Assembly (NCBI GenBank): GCA_002702655.1
Contig: PABB01000006.1
Span: 1-52,408, forward strand
From: Planctomycetaceae bacterium
GTDB lineage: Bacteria > Planctomycetota > Planctomycetia > Pirellulales > Lacipirellulaceae
Length of the DNA stretch: 52,408 nt
Reading direction: 5' to 3'
Part shown: piece after piece, positions 1 to 8,441 of the stretch
Layout: each line of letters begins with the position of its first letter
Position numbering within the stretch: position 1 is the stretch's first letter
The notes under the pieces: model-generated
What the model was told of the DNA's origin: nothing
What the model saw: only the letters and a program-made list of their open reading frames with translations
The model's database searches: none
Made by a program: the position numbers and the translations under genes

Positions 1-719
1 GCCAAATCCAGGTCGCGAACGAGCGAATTGATTGCCTGATTCAGTAGCTTCAGTTCTGTGATCCCGGTGCGCTCAGCGAGCACTTCCAGGTAAAGTTGCT
101 GCGATTCGGTGACAGGCACCGATTGCCTGCGGATTGCCTGATAGACCTGGGCGGTCGCCAGAATGTCGTTGAGCGCTGTGTGATCCGGCCTCGTCGTCAC
201 GCCAAAGTATTTTGCCAGCGTTTCGAGCTTGAGATTCTCCGGTCGCGGCAGCTGAGGCTGCTCTTCAAACAGCCACATCGCCCGCTGCTTGGTATCAAGC
301 ACCGACATCGCTGCCGGCAGGTATTTCTTGAACCTACGGTACCAGGCTCTCAAAAACGGGCCGTCAAACGATTCGGCGTTGTGGCCAGCGAGTTTCGCGA
401 CCCGATACGTGCTGCCGTCTGCTCGGCGGCGGATGCACGTCGCATGTCGCCGCAAGAACTGCGAAAAATACTCGGCTACCAGCGATGGCGACATCGCCGC
501 GGTCGCCCACAGTGCGGGATCGTACTTTTTGAGCGAAAGCGACCTGGGGTCGGCCTCTTTCGGGTCAAACAGCACGAGCATGTGAAATGTCTCCAGCGTG
601 GCGCCAGTCGATGCTGAGACGCTCACGGCCCCGATCTCGCAGATGGGGTGCCGATTGGGGTCCAGTCCGCCCGTTTCCAAGTCAAAAAAGACCAGCCGGT
701 CCTCATGCTCGACCGTCAT
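1..719 (-). CDS. DnaQ-like DEDDh 3'-5' exonuclease (partial, runs off left edge)
   Basis: This frame is open from an ATG at 719 to the window edge (239 codons visible) and belongs to the RNase T / DNA polymerase III epsilon exonuclease superfamily. All catalytic motifs are visible: ExoI FFDLETGG (Asp13, Glu15), ExoII GHNAESFDGPFL (Asp119), and ExoIII HTALNDILA (His180, Asp185), so it is the DEDDh type and should be active on 3' ends of DNA or RNA. After the catalytic domain the visible part continues as a helical tail, unlike a minimal epsilon subunit. The ATG overlaps the TGA of the upstream gene (ATGA), so the two genes are translationally coupled. The substrate is unknown. Stand-alone DnaQ-like proteins of this kind are common on plasmids and genomic islands. 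The 3' end is missing. Confidence 0.88.
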   Translation of the reverse strand, partial: MTVEHEDRLVFFDLETGGLDPNRHPICEIGAVSVSASTGATLETFHMLVLFDPKEADPRSLSLKKYDPALWATAAMSPSLVAEYFSQFLRRHATCIRRRADGSTYRVAKLAGHNAESFDGPFLRAWYRRFKKYLPAAMSVLDTKQRAMWLFEEQPQLPRPENLKLETLAKYFGVTTRPDHTALNDILATAQVYQAIRRQSVPVTESQQLYLEVLAERTGITELKLLNQAINSLVRDLDL

Positions 720-1021
720 GCGACGTTCTTGAAGTCAGCGCCAGCGAGCAGTTCCTGGTCGCGGCGGAGTGATTCCCGGTAGGCGAGTTCCGCCACCCGG
801 GCGGCCGCTGCGTGGTGCTTGGGCAAAAACTTGTCAGTTTGAATCGTCTTCTTGCCCATCGGATACTGCCGGACGACTTTGAAGTAGTGGTAGGTGATTT
901 GCGGATCGCCCGTGGTGCGACTTTTCCAGACCTCGGCGACGATCTCGGCTTGCTCCTCGTCGGGTATAGTCTGTACGCGCTGGTCGCGGCTGATTGGTTT
1001 TCTCTTGGTTGCGGTGGTCAT
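716..1021 (-). CDS. Small hypothetical protein coupled to the exonuclease
   Basis: This is a 101-aa protein of unknown function. The start at 1021 is chosen because GGAGG lies 8 bases upstream of that ATG; a longer in-frame form would start 9 codons earlier without a good ribosome site. The N-terminus is basic (TKRKPISRDQR). The middle has a beta-rich stretch around YHYFKVVRQYPMGKKT, and the C-terminus is a charged helix (AAARVAELAYRESLRRDQE). No catalytic motif is recognised. Its stop codon overlaps the exonuclease start, so it may be a partner or accessory subunit of that nuclease. This is inference from gene position only. Confidence 0.7.
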   Translation of the reverse strand: MTTATKRKPISRDQRVQTIPDEEQAEIVAEVWKSRTTGDPQITYHYFKVVRQYPMGKKTIQTDKFLPKHHAAAARVAELAYRESLRRDQELLAGADFKNVA

Positions 1022-1226
1022 ACGGCTTGCCTCCTGTCGCTTGTTCAACAGCGAGAATACCGCGATATCGAATCGCTAATCAAATCAAAGTCGTCTCAGA
1101 ACACCTCGGTGCGGCGCCCTCGCTGTTGCCGGTTGGTGCAAAATGTGAGACTCTCGATTCATGGACAACGACGAAAAATGCCAACCGTCAGATTATGGTC
1201 ACTAGTATCTCGTAGCGCTTCAGACA

Positions 1227-2608
1227 GAGATATGATCGGAAGTTGTGTACGAGGTAGTTGAAAGCGGCGGCGTACTTGGGTTTGAATTTGGTTGCTCTAC
1301 GACCCGATTCCCCCAGAGGTACGCCGCCATGGCTGAAGTTAACACGACGACAGTATCGTTTCCATCCGAGACGTCGCAGGACGCCCTCACAGAGGTTCTT
1401 CGCAGCGGAGCCCAACGCCTGCTGGCCGAAGCGGTCGAGGCCGAGGTGGCCGAGTGGATTGAGTCTCACGCCCATGAGACCGACGCGGCGGGACGGCGCC
1501 AGGTGGTTCGCAACGGCCATCTGCCCAATCGTTCGATCCTGACGGGGATCGGCCCGGTCGAGGTCGCCCAACCGCGCGTGCGGGACCGCCGTGGCGCCGA
1601 GGGGGAGGTCTTCACGTCGAAGATCCTGCCGCCCTACTTGCGAAAGAGCCGAAGCCTGGAAGAGATGATCCCCTGGCTGTACCTCAAGGGGGTCAGCTCG
1701 GGCGACTTCAGCGAGGCGCTGGCCGCGCTGGTCGGCCCCGACGCGCAAGGACTGAGCGCTTCGACGATCACGCGCTTGACAGCCGTGTGGGAGCAAGAGT
1801 TCGACGAGTGGAGCCATCGCTCCCTGGAAGACAAGCAGTACGTCTACGTGTGGGCCGACGGGGTCCACTTCAACGTCCGCTTGGAGGAAGACCGGCAATG
1901 CCTCCTGGTGCTCATGGGAGCGACTGCCGAGGGAAAGAAGGAACTGATCGCCGTGGCCGACGGGTATCGCGAGAGCGAACAATCGTGGAAGGCGCTCTTG
2001 CTGGACGTGAAGGCGCGCGGGCTGGCGATCGCTCCGCAACTGGCGATCGGCGACGGGGCGTTGGGCTTCTGGAAGGCGCTCGATCAGGTCTTTCCCTCCA
2101 CCCGCGAACAACGCTGCTGGGTCCACAAGACGGCCAACGTGCTGGACAAGCTCCCCAAGCGGTTGCAGCCGGAGGCGAAGCAGAAGATTCACGACATCTG
2201 GATGGCCGCGACCCGGCAGGACGCCGAGGCGGCGTTCGATCTGTTCGTGGCCACGTACGAGGCGAAGTATCCCAAGGCGTGCCAGTGCCTGGCGAAAGAC
2301 CGCGACGCGTTGCTGACGTTCTACGACTTCCCGGCCGAACACTGGCGCCATCTGCGGACCACCAACCCGATCGAGAGCACGTTCGCAACGGTGAGACTCC
2401 GGCATCGCCGCACCAAGGGCAACGGCAGCCGAGTCGCCTGCCTGACGATGGTCTTCAAACTGATGCAGTCGGCCCAGAAGAGATGGCGGCTGCTGAACGG
2501 TTCCCAGCTGCTCCCAGACGTCATCCAAGGAGTTCCATTCGTCGACGGAATCAAATCCCAAGAAGCCGCCGCCTGAAATTACTCAAACACAACTTCTTGC
2601 GATAACTC
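1227..2608 (+). mobile_element. Intact IS256-family insertion sequence
   Basis: The element is 1382 bp. Imperfect terminal inverted repeats of about 27 bp (20 of 27 matching) both begin GAG and share the core GAAGTTGTGT. They lie at 1227-1253 and, inverted, at 2582-2608. A perfect 9-bp direct repeat CTTCAGACA flanks it at 1218-1226 and 2609-2617, which is the duplication length known for IS256 elements. The single transposase gene is uninterrupted. Intact ends, duplication and gene indicate a fairly recent insertion. Confidence 0.93.
1329..2576 (+). CDS. IS256-family (Mutator-type) DDE transposase
   Basis: This 415-aa transposase catalyses cut-out and insertion of the element. The start is set at ATG 1329 (MAEVNTTT); an upstream extension would cover the terminal repeat. 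The DDE triad is visible: Asp177 in YVWADGVHF, Asp242 in LAIGDGALGFWKAL, and Glu349 in TNPIESTFATVRLR. The IS256 hallmark around the third residue (NPIES followed by RLRHRRTKG) is clear, as is the CWVHK motif after the second aspartate. Length matches the family (about 400 aa). No frameshift or internal stop was found. A long antisense open frame covers the same DNA and is a composition artefact. Confidence 0.96.
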   Translation: MAEVNTTTVSFPSETSQDALTEVLRSGAQRLLAEAVEAEVAEWIESHAHETDAAGRRQVVRNGHLPNRSILTGIGPVEVAQPRVRDRRGAEGEVFTSKILPPYLRKSRSLEEMIPWLYLKGVSSGDFSEALAALVGPDAQGLSASTITRLTAVWEQEFDEWSHRSLEDKQYVYVWADGVHFNVRLEEDRQCLLVLMGATAEGKKELIAVADGYRESEQSWKALLLDVKARGLAIAPQLAIGDGALGFWKALDQVFPSTREQRCWVHKTANVLDKLPKRLQPEAKQKIHDIWMAATRQDAEAAFDLFVATYEAKYPKACQCLAKDRDALLTFYDFPAEHWRHLRTTNPIESTFATVRLRHRRTKGNGSRVACLTMVFKLMQSAQKRWRLLNGSQLLPDVIQGVPFVDGIKSQEAAA

Positions 2609-2907
2609 CTTCAGACAGTCGAGACGGCGCTTGCCGCGGACGAATTACTGTCCGCGAGAGCTCGCGGCGACTTGAAGTATGTCATCGGTCAGGTACTGGT
2701 TGATGCGAGCGAAGAACTGCGAAGAGAAGTATTCGTCTACCTGAACTGTACGTCCAAGTACGGCGACTGAGAGGGCGAGCCTGGTCGGATGCCCAGGGCG
2801 GCGTGATAGGATGAGTCTGCTGTAGCCGCTTTTCGGGTGAGATTGTTGCACGACGCATATCCGCCGAGCATACTTGTCAAGTAAAATCAGCCACGGGCGC
2901 CCCGTTC

Positions 2908-3195
2908 ATGCCAGCCAACGACTTGAAATCCCGCGTCGCATCGCTCACGCCGCGTCACAGAGAAGTTTTGCGGCTCATCAGCCTCCGGTGCAGTGTCGCA
3001 GAGATTGCCGACATTCTGGGGCTGGCTCAGTCGACCGTTGACAATCACCGCACGCCCATCATGCAGCGGCTAGGAGTTGGGAAGTCAGTCTTGCTCGCTC
3101 GCATCGCGATCAAGCATCGCATCTCCAAAGTCGATGACAAGCTGACGGCAAGCGAGAAGCGCAAACGGGGACGCGGCAAGGACGGTTGGAACTAG
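2908..3195 (+). CDS. Stand-alone LuxR/GerE-type helix-turn-helix protein
   Basis: A 95-aa protein made almost wholly of a LuxR_C (GerE) DNA-binding domain. It begins with the typical LTPRHREVLRLI (residues 13-24). The recognition part is AEIADILGLAQSTVDNH (31-47), then RLGVGKSVLLARIA. There is no receiver, autoinducer or PAS domain, and the C-terminus is a basic tail (KRKRGRGKD). Single-domain proteins of this type occur as transcription regulators and near mobile elements. It sits alone on the + strand between the IS256 element and the convergent methyltransferase gene. Its target is unknown. No strong ribosome site is seen before the ATG. Confidence 0.8.
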   Translation: MPANDLKSRVASLTPRHREVLRLISLRCSVAEIADILGLAQSTVDNHRTPIMQRLGVGKSVLLARIAIKHRISKVDDKLTASEKRKRGRGKDGWN

Positions 3196-3238
3196 CCGGG
3201 CCGCGTCGGCGATCACTACATCGCCTGTGGCGTGTCAG

Positions 3239-5872
3239 CTAGCCGCCCCGGTCAACCACGACCAGCCGAGTTCTGACCCCTGTCTGCCGAAAGGCGTCCG
3301 CGCCCGCAAAGGCGTTTTCAGAGAGTTTGAGCGAATAGCCGCCGAGGCCTTCGAGCCAGCGCTGAAACTCGACGGACTTCTTGTTCCTGCGAAAAAACGG
3401 CGACTCGCTCATCACCGACACGAGCCTGCCGCCGGGCGCCAGACACTCGAAGGCGTAACGAACGTGGACGATGTCCGCCCGATTTTCAAATGGAGGGTTC
3501 ATCACAATCCGGTCATAGCTTCCCGAGTGCTCAAGAAAGTCCTGAAACTCGACCTCGATGCCCTTGGCTGCCAGGATGTCCGCCAGGGTGCGGTTTCGTT
3601 CAATGGCCGTAACGATGGCTTGCGGCTCGACTCTCTCGATAGCCGCGACAATGTCACCCTTTCCGCATGAGGGTTCGAGCACGGCGTGGCCGGGCTGAAT
3701 CTCGGCGAGTTCAAGCATCTGGTCGATCACGGCCTGCGGAGTGGGGAAGAAGCCAGGAAGCTGCTTGCCGATCAGTTCGCGTTCGGCAACGAGCACCGGG
3801 TCATCGCCCCTAACGCTCGCTTTGTGCGGGAAGTATTCCCGCAAGGCGGCTCTCAGTTCGTGAATACCGCCGATGCTAGCTCGCTGAAGCCGTTGGAAAT
3901 GGGCGAGTTCGTCGGTAACGCGGCTGGAATCGATGCCGGCCGCTTTGGCTCGCGCAGCGAGGTCGGCAACCAGACCGATTTCGGAGTCGTGACGAAACGC
4001 AATGATGTCGCTTCCTTCCGGCGAGCGGAGCAGGCGCTTGGCCAGTGTCGCCGAAAGCTGCTTCATGCCGCGTTTGTCGCGACAGCGACGAACGAGGTCG
4101 GCCAGGTTTCGCGTAGAGAACAAAGGGTAGGGAAATTTGGCAAAGCGGATATCGTCCGTCGAAAACGGTTTGGCTTCTTCCTCGTCGAGCCTGAACGGGT
4201 AGGCGAGTTCGCCTTCGCGGTGCTTCTTCTGCAACGAGCGAATGCGAGCCCACTTGGCAAGCACCAGCACGCGGTCCAGTTCTTCCAAATGCGTGCGGTG
4301 CTTGATGCCGTCAAGGTACTTGGCTTTGCCTCGCGACAACGCATCGGCTACCGAATGAAGCGACCGCGCGAGCGCGGCTTCGGCATAGGCTCGGCCTCTA
4401 ACGCCTGCCTGGATGTCGGCGCGGCGGGCCGTATTTTGCAGCGACTCATGGCTTCGCTCAATCGTTCCTTCGGACCGCTGGAGCATGTCGACGGCCAACT
4501 CGTGCAATCGTTCGGCCGTGGTCTGCTCTTTGCGCTCCTTGCGGGCGGCGAGAATGTCTGTGCGGTTCGCATCGCCAGTCAGAAGACCTGTAAACTTGGC
4601 GGCGGCGTCATGGGCTCGAAACTGAAATCCCGCATCAGCCTTCTTGAACGACGAGTACCACCCGCCGAGGGCTTTGGCCTTGAGTTTGAGTTCATTGAAC
4701 GTGGCCGGTTCGACGCGGGCGCCAAGCTGTACGATCCAGAGCTGGCAGCGTTCCTTGTTGTGGTAGCCCTCTTTCACAGTGAATTCGATTTCGTACGCTT
4801 CATCGGACTCGAATTGCGCAACGGTCACGCTTGGCCCGCTTGCTGCTCGGCGCTCCCGGGCGAGATCCGCGTGCAGGGCGTCCCAACGAGCCATCTGCTC
4901 GTCCGTGAGCGCGTCCTCGCCGCTGTCGCGAGTGACGGCGGCAAGATCGGCCAGTGTTTGCGGGTCGGCGAGCGAGGCCTCGCGCTCCTTGCGAGCCGCG
5001 TCAACCGACTCAAAATGGGCGACCCAGGATTCTTCGGTGACGGCCCGGACTTTCTTGACAAGGGCGTCTTCGTATCGCTCTCCCATGCCGTAACTGACCG
5101 AGCCGTCGAGCACGAAGTAGTCGAGAATCTTGCGGTAGATGCTTTCGGCGTTGTCGCTTTTCGTTTTGCGGCCTGCGCCCCAGTCGCCGAGATTTACGGC
5201 AATGCGCTTCAGCTGCGGGGCTTTGAAGCGCTTGAGCAACTCGGCAACAATTGCCTCGTGGCTGCTGACGACGCGCTCGAAGTCAGTCCGGTAGACTGCG
5301 AACGAGTCGTGCCTGCCGGAGCGTTTCACGAGTTCCTTGAAGTCATCGAACGCGTAAGGCGCGGCGACTCGATCGGATTCGCTCCAGCCCCCCGGCGGAG
5401 CGTTTTCATCGTTCGCTTGCTCGACGATCTGAGACAGCGGCCTTGCGCTGGCAGTCCTTTCGGGTTCCGGTTCAGCAGCGGGATAGATCGCTCCCACATT
5501 CCACCAGCCGCCGCGATCTGAGTCCTCGCTCCAGGCGACTCGGACCTTCTGTTCGGCGTGACTGATGCCGATGACGCGGCCCGTGTGAAACCTGTCGTGG
5601 GCCATGTAGGCTTCGACCGTGTCGCCCCGTTTGATGACAAATCGATGAGCCGGCCCGTCGATGTCGTCAGTAACCCGGTCGACGGTAATCGTGTCGCGAT
5701 CGTGGAGCCCCTCGGCAGGCGGCCAGTCGTAGTGGGTGCGGGCGTCGGGGTAGACAATTTGCCGGTCTGGCCGCACCAAGGGCGGCGGCGGGAGCGACGC
5801 GTCGATGGCGACCTGTTTGGACTCGTCAACAGGCGGCGGTGCGTCAAAATCGAGGTTGCGTTGGATCTTCAT
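3239..5872 (-). CDS. Large protein with C-terminal N6-adenine-type DNA methyltransferase domain
   Basis: An 877-aa protein; the start at 5872 is chosen for AAGGAG 9 bases upstream. The last ~150 residues form a class I SAM-dependent methyltransferase: motif I LEPSCGKGD (about 732-740) and motif IV NPPF (about 792-795), the signature of amino-methyltransferases acting on adenine or cytosine in DNA. The long N-terminal part has a Pro-rich leader, a small beta-barrel-like segment around GDTVEAYMAHDRFHTGRV and a conserved-looking central region with a WY/FF-rich fold (LKAKALGGWYSSFKKA). It resembles the multi-domain polyvalent proteins of phages and conjugative elements more than a normal restriction-modification enzyme. 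No specificity subunit or nuclease is adjacent. It lies downstream of a small zinc-knuckle gene on the same strand. The methylation target is unknown. Confidence 0.8.
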   Translation of the reverse strand: MKIQRNLDFDAPPPVDESKQVAIDASLPPPPLVRPDRQIVYPDARTHYDWPPAEGLHDRDTITVDRVTDDIDGPAHRFVIKRGDTVEAYMAHDRFHTGRVIGISHAEQKVRVAWSEDSDRGGWWNVGAIYPAAEPEPERTASARPLSQIVEQANDENAPPGGWSESDRVAAPYAFDDFKELVKRSGRHDSFAVYRTDFERVVSSHEAIVAELLKRFKAPQLKRIAVNLGDWGAGRKTKSDNAESIYRKILDYFVLDGSVSYGMGERYEDALVKKVRAVTEESWVAHFESVDAARKEREASLADPQTLADLAAVTRDSGEDALTDEQMARWDALHADLARERRAASGPSVTVAQFESDEAYEIEFTVKEGYHNKERCQLWIVQLGARVEPATFNELKLKAKALGGWYSSFKKADAGFQFRAHDAAAKFTGLLTGDANRTDILAARKERKEQTTAERLHELAVDMLQRSEGTIERSHESLQNTARRADIQAGVRGRAYAEAALARSLHSVADALSRGKAKYLDGIKHRTHLEELDRVLVLAKWARIRSLQKKHREGELAYPFRLDEEEAKPFSTDDIRFAKFPYPLFSTRNLADLVRRCRDKRGMKQLSATLAKRLLRSPEGSDIIAFRHDSEIGLVADLAARAKAAGIDSSRVTDELAHFQRLQRASIGGIHELRAALREYFPHKASVRGDDPVLVAERELIGKQLPGFFPTPQAVIDQMLELAEIQPGHAVLEPSCGKGDIVAAIERVEPQAIVTAIERNRTLADILAAKGIEVEFQDFLEHSGSYDRIVMNPPFENRADIVHVRYAFECLAPGGRLVSVMSESPFFRRNKKSVEFQRWLEGLGGYSLKLSENAFAGADAFRQTGVRTRLVVVDRGG

Positions 5873-6077
5873 GAAATCGGTCTCCTTGGTCGCTGTTATG
5901 GACCGCCGCCAGAGAAACGTTGCATTGCGTGCGAGCCCTGGTTTGCACACGCGACAGCACACTGGTCGCTGAACCGTCGAGCACGACTTGAGTCGTGGGG
6001 CATCGCAGCCTCAACGGAGTGCGGCGGCCAGGCGACATCGCCGCTCGCTGGCTGGAGGCGGCGGCATGCATGTGTGT

Positions 6078-6242
6078 TCAATAGTACTGCTGAGTTTCGC
6101 CGCAACTCGGGCACGACAAGCGACGCTGCTGCTCCAGATAGCGAGCGTAGAGTTCCTCTTCGTCGGCGGTCGGCTCGTCGCGAGCTGGTCGTTGAGGCGA
6201 GTTTGGCTGGTCTTCGGCTGACTGTTTGGGCTGGTCGTTCAT
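6078..6242 (-). CDS. 54-aa protein with CPxCG zinc-knuckle end
   Basis: A short protein that ends in LSCPSCGETQQYY. A single CPSCG pair is visible, so zinc would have to be bound by a dimer or shared with a partner. It is preceded by a negatively charged helix (TADEEELYARYLEQQRR) and a polar Pro-rich N-terminus. GGAG lies 9 bases before the ATG at 6242. It is the first gene of a probable two-gene unit with the methyltransferase, 205 bp downstream. The function is unknown; small CPxCG proteins are often adaptors for larger nucleic-acid enzymes. This entry rests on composition, ribosome site and the Cys motif, not on a recognised family. Confidence 0.6.
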   Translation of the reverse strand: MNDQPKQSAEDQPNSPQRPARDEPTADEEELYARYLEQQRRLSCPSCGETQQYY

Positions 6243-6434
6243 GGCTACGGCTCCGCGCGGGTGGTTGGTGCGGCCCCTCGCCCCAGCCGGGGGCTGTGCC
6301 AACCGCACGCGGGGAGCGCCGTGCGAAGACTCGCAGTGCAGTCGAAGGCAGAAGCTCGCACAACCGACCAGCATTTGTAGCGACGTCCAGTTGCCGTCTT
6401 GCGACGAGCCGCGAATCTGTGGTACTGCTACGGC

Positions 6435-6833
6435 ATGGAAGAAATCGAAGCAGCGGCCATCGAGCGGCAGCTGGCGCGCGCCGAGCTGACGCTCAGACTG
6501 CTGGCTGAAGGGCGATTCCCCCGTCTCAACGCGTTCCTGTTTGGCGGAACGACCGATTTTCGCGTCGTCAACGACCGCTTCCCGTTTGACGATGCCACCG
6601 ATCCTGAAACGGTCAACGAGCAGGAACTCTTCGCCTCAGAGAGCAAGTTCATCGTCCGATGCACTCATGAAGACGGCGCTCCAAGATTCACCGTTTACTA
6701 CGAACAGGACCTCGCAGAAGGCGAGTTGACACTGGTGGCGAATTCGTACCACTCACTTTTGGCCGCCACCTACGCGGCGATCGGACTCGAACTCGGGACG
6801 GTCCGGCCTGCCTCCGCGGAAGTCACGGAATAG
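6435..6833 (+). CDS. Hypothetical protein, 132 aa
   Basis: The start is placed at ATG 6435 (MEEIEAAAIERQ) because the N-terminal helix begins there; a form 12 codons longer is possible. The protein opens with an amphipathic helix rich in Glu and Ala. It continues with a mixed alpha/beta body (RFPRLNAFLFGGTTDFRVV, then FIVRCTHEDGAPRFTVYYEQD) and ends acidic. No signal peptide, membrane segment or catalytic motif is recognised. It is divergent from the zinc-knuckle gene at 6078-6242. Codon use looks like that of real neighbouring genes. The function is unknown. Confidence 0.6.
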   Translation: MEEIEAAAIERQLARAELTLRLLAEGRFPRLNAFLFGGTTDFRVVNDRFPFDDATDPETVNEQELFASESKFIVRCTHEDGAPRFTVYYEQDLAEGELTLVANSYHSLLAATYAAIGLELGTVRPASAEVTE

Positions 6834-7229
6834 GTCACCCGGTACTCGATAAAAGCGGTCCGAAATGCCTGGAGTCCATAGCTGCGAGCCCGGAAACCAG
6901 GTGCTCTACCCTCGTTATGGGCGCTGCCGCCCGACCGTTGTCAATTCGACGATCCTGCCGAGGTCTTCGGCACCGCGGGCAATTGTCCAGGTGGCTAAAA
7001 TGCTGAGGCCGGTCCCACCTCGATTTGATACGGCCCAAGGAGAATCTAGAGACTGCCAAGCAATCGCCTCCCCATCTACGACCGTTCTTGATACTGCTCG
7101 TCGGTGACATGCTCCAGCCAAACGACGACTTCGCCGTCCAGTAATTCCTGGATAGGGGGGTGCCTCATTGCGCGATACGACAACTCACCGCGACCTCACA
7201 CCTTGCCGCCGGGGGGGCGCGTTTCTGTG
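6834..7229 (-). other. Intergenic stretch left of the IS3 element
   Basis: No convincing full-length gene was found here. The best candidate is a 30-codon minus-strand frame at 7076-7168 (listed separately), whose upstream part stops about 60 bases before the IS3 end. The rest has only short overlapping frames on both strands with no motif. The sequence may be the remains of accessory genes disturbed by IS activity. Confidence 0.5.
7076..7168 (-). CDS. Possible 30-aa peptide or gene remnant
   Basis: A minus-strand frame from ATG 7168 encodes a 30-residue acidic peptide (core LLDGEVVVWLEHVTDEQYQE) that looks protein-like. The in-frame region upstream is closed by TGA after ten more codons. 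It may be a real small protein or the C-terminal remnant of a gene broken near the IS3 insertion. No ribosome site is obvious. Confidence 0.25.
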   Translation of the reverse strand: MRHPPIQELLDGEVVVWLEHVTDEQYQERS

Positions 7230-7257
7230 TGACGTGCCCCCGCGGATGGAACCACAT

Positions 7258-8163
7258 CTAAAGTAGAGTGGAGCTTGTCTCCACGCCAGCCGGCTTCGTT
7301 TGCTGAGGCGTAGCCGAAGCGAACGAAGCCGGCTCGATCGCTTCCGGGGCCGGGGGCCGATATCCCAGCGAGCTGTGCGGGCGGACTGTGTTGTACGTCC
7401 GTCGCCAGCGTTCGATCAGGACCTTGGCCTCCAACAACGTGTCGAACTGCTCGCGGGCCAACAGCTCGTCGCGCAGCTTCCCGTTGAAGCTCTCGCAGTA
7501 GCCATTTTCCCACGGGCTGCCCGGCGCGATGAACAGCGTCCTCACGCCAACGCGGGCCAGCCAGGTTCGCACCTTCGTCGCCGTGAATTCCGAACCGTTG
7601 TCGCTCCGCAGGAACTCGGGCACGCCGCGACGGATGAACAGGTCGCTCAGTCGCTCCAGCACGTCCTCGCTCGAAAGCCGCCGGGCGACGTCAATCGCCA
7701 AGCACTCCCGCGAGTGTTCGTCGATCAGCGTCAGCAGCCGAAACGACCGGCCGTCGCTGGTGCGATCCTGCACGAAGTCGTAGCTCCAGACATGATCGCG
7801 ATGCGTCGGCCGCAGCCGGACGCACGAGCCGTCGGCCAGCCACAACCGCTTGCGTTTGGGCTGCTTCTGCGGCACTTTCAGTCCTTCCTGCCGCCAGAGA
7901 CGTTCGATCCGCTTGTGGTTGACCCGCCACCCCTCGGCACGCAGCAACGCCGTCACCCGGCGGTAGCCGTAGCGACCGTAGTCGCTGGCCAATTGAACGA
8001 TCCGCTGGACCAACGGCGGTTCGTCGGCCGGGACCTGCCGAACTCGTCGCTGAGTCGAGCGGGATTGGCCAAGCACGCGACAGGCCCGACGCTGCGACAC
8101 CCGACCGCGGCCGAGCGTCCTACGGACGTGCTCGACCGCCAGGCGCCGCTTCGCCGGGCTCAA
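7258..8163 (-). CDS. IS3-family transposase OrfB (DDE integrase domain)
   Basis: A 301-aa catalytic part of the IS3 transposase, retroviral-integrase fold (rve). The acidic triad is Asp129 (WSYDFVQD), Asp188 (FLRSDNGSEFTA) and Glu224 (GYCESFNGKLRDEL), spaced as in the DD(35)E class. An N-terminal HTH_21-like region (GRYGYRRVTALLRAEGW) precedes it. The nominal start is a TTG overlapping the orfA stop. The product is more likely made as an OrfAB fusion by -1 frameshifting on a G GGA AAC heptamer located just upstream of the orfA stop. Confidence 0.95.
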   Translation of the reverse strand: MSPAKRRLAVEHVRRTLGRGRVSQRRACRVLGQSRSTQRRVRQVPADEPPLVQRIVQLASDYGRYGYRRVTALLRAEGWRVNHKRIERLWRQEGLKVPQKQPKRKRLWLADGSCVRLRPTHRDHVWSYDFVQDRTSDGRSFRLLTLIDEHSRECLAIDVARRLSSEDVLERLSDLFIRRGVPEFLRSDNGSEFTATKVRTWLARVGVRTLFIAPGSPWENGYCESFNGKLRDELLAREQFDTLLEAKVLIERWRRTYNTVRPHSSLGYRPPAPEAIEPASFASATPQQTKPAGVETSSTLL

Positions 8164-8441
8164 AAGTTTCCCGAGGCCGCCTCCTTGAGGATCGCCTTGT
8201 CGAGTTCCGCCTCGGCCAACAGCTTCTTCAGCCGGGCGTTCTCCTTCTCCAGCTCTTTGAGCTTCTTGGCCTGATCAACGCGCAGACCGCCGTACTCTTT
8301 CTTCCAGCGGTAGTACGTCTGCTCGGCGATCCCAATCTGCTTGGCCGCCTCCGGAACCGTCTGGCCCCGCGCCAACGCGATCTCCGCCTCACGCAGCTTC
8401 GCAATGATCTGCTCCGCCGAAACCTTCTTCCCACGCGGCAT
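8160..8441 (-). CDS. IS3-family transposase OrfA (HTH, coiled coil)
   Basis: A 93-aa DNA-binding part of the transposase (HTH_8 / IS3 orfA). The start at 8441 (MPRGKKVSAEQ) is set by the strong site GAAGGAGG 7-8 bases upstream. Residues 9-50 hold the helix-turn-helix (IIAKLREAEI, AAKQIGIAEQTYYRWKKEYGG), followed by a leucine-zipper-like coil (LKELEKENARLKKLLAEAELD) used for OrfA/OrfAB contacts. It ends ASGNF just before the frameshift window. Confidence 0.94.
   Translation of the reverse strand: MPRGKKVSAEQIIAKLREAEIALARGQTVPEAAKQIGIAEQTYYRWKKEYGGLRVDQAKKLKELEKENARLKKLLAEAELDKAILKEAASGNF
8166..8172 (-). promoter_or_regulatory. Programmed -1 ribosomal frameshift heptamer in IS3
   Basis: On the minus strand the orfA frame reads ..G GGA AAC TTT TGA. 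G GGA AAC is a classic X XXY YYZ slippery heptamer in the correct phase. A -1 slip gives GGG AAA CTT TTG AGC, which enters orfB. The heptamer lies only one codon before the orfA stop. This arrangement is established for IS3 elements, where it makes the OrfAB transposase. Confidence 0.8.

Larger units (their letters stand above)
1161..2770 (+). pseudogene. Possible small ORF split by IS256-family insertion and an amber codon
   Basis: If the IS element (1227-2608) and one copy of its 9-bp duplication are removed, the flanks join into one frame. It runs from ATG 1161 for 14 codons, meets TAG at 1203, then stays open through the duplication for about 55 codons to TGA at 2768-2770. The right part (2618-2770) encodes a plausible helical segment (DLKYVIGQVLVDASEEL). 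This could be a decayed small gene with both an amber mutation and an insertion, or a chance frame. No family is recognised. Confidence 0.28.

Noticed and set aside
1188-2561. A 457-codon open frame on the minus strand across the IS256 element
   Set aside because: It is antisense to a clear DDE transposase and covers one of the terminal repeats. It has no motif; GC-rich codons leave the opposite frame open.
3686-5521. A 611-codon + strand frame opposite the methyltransferase gene
   Set aside because: It shows no domain and sits fully antisense to a gene with a good ribosome site and methyltransferase motifs.
7300-8274. A 324-codon + strand frame opposite the IS3 transposase
   Set aside because: Antisense shadow of orfB/orfA; no family features.
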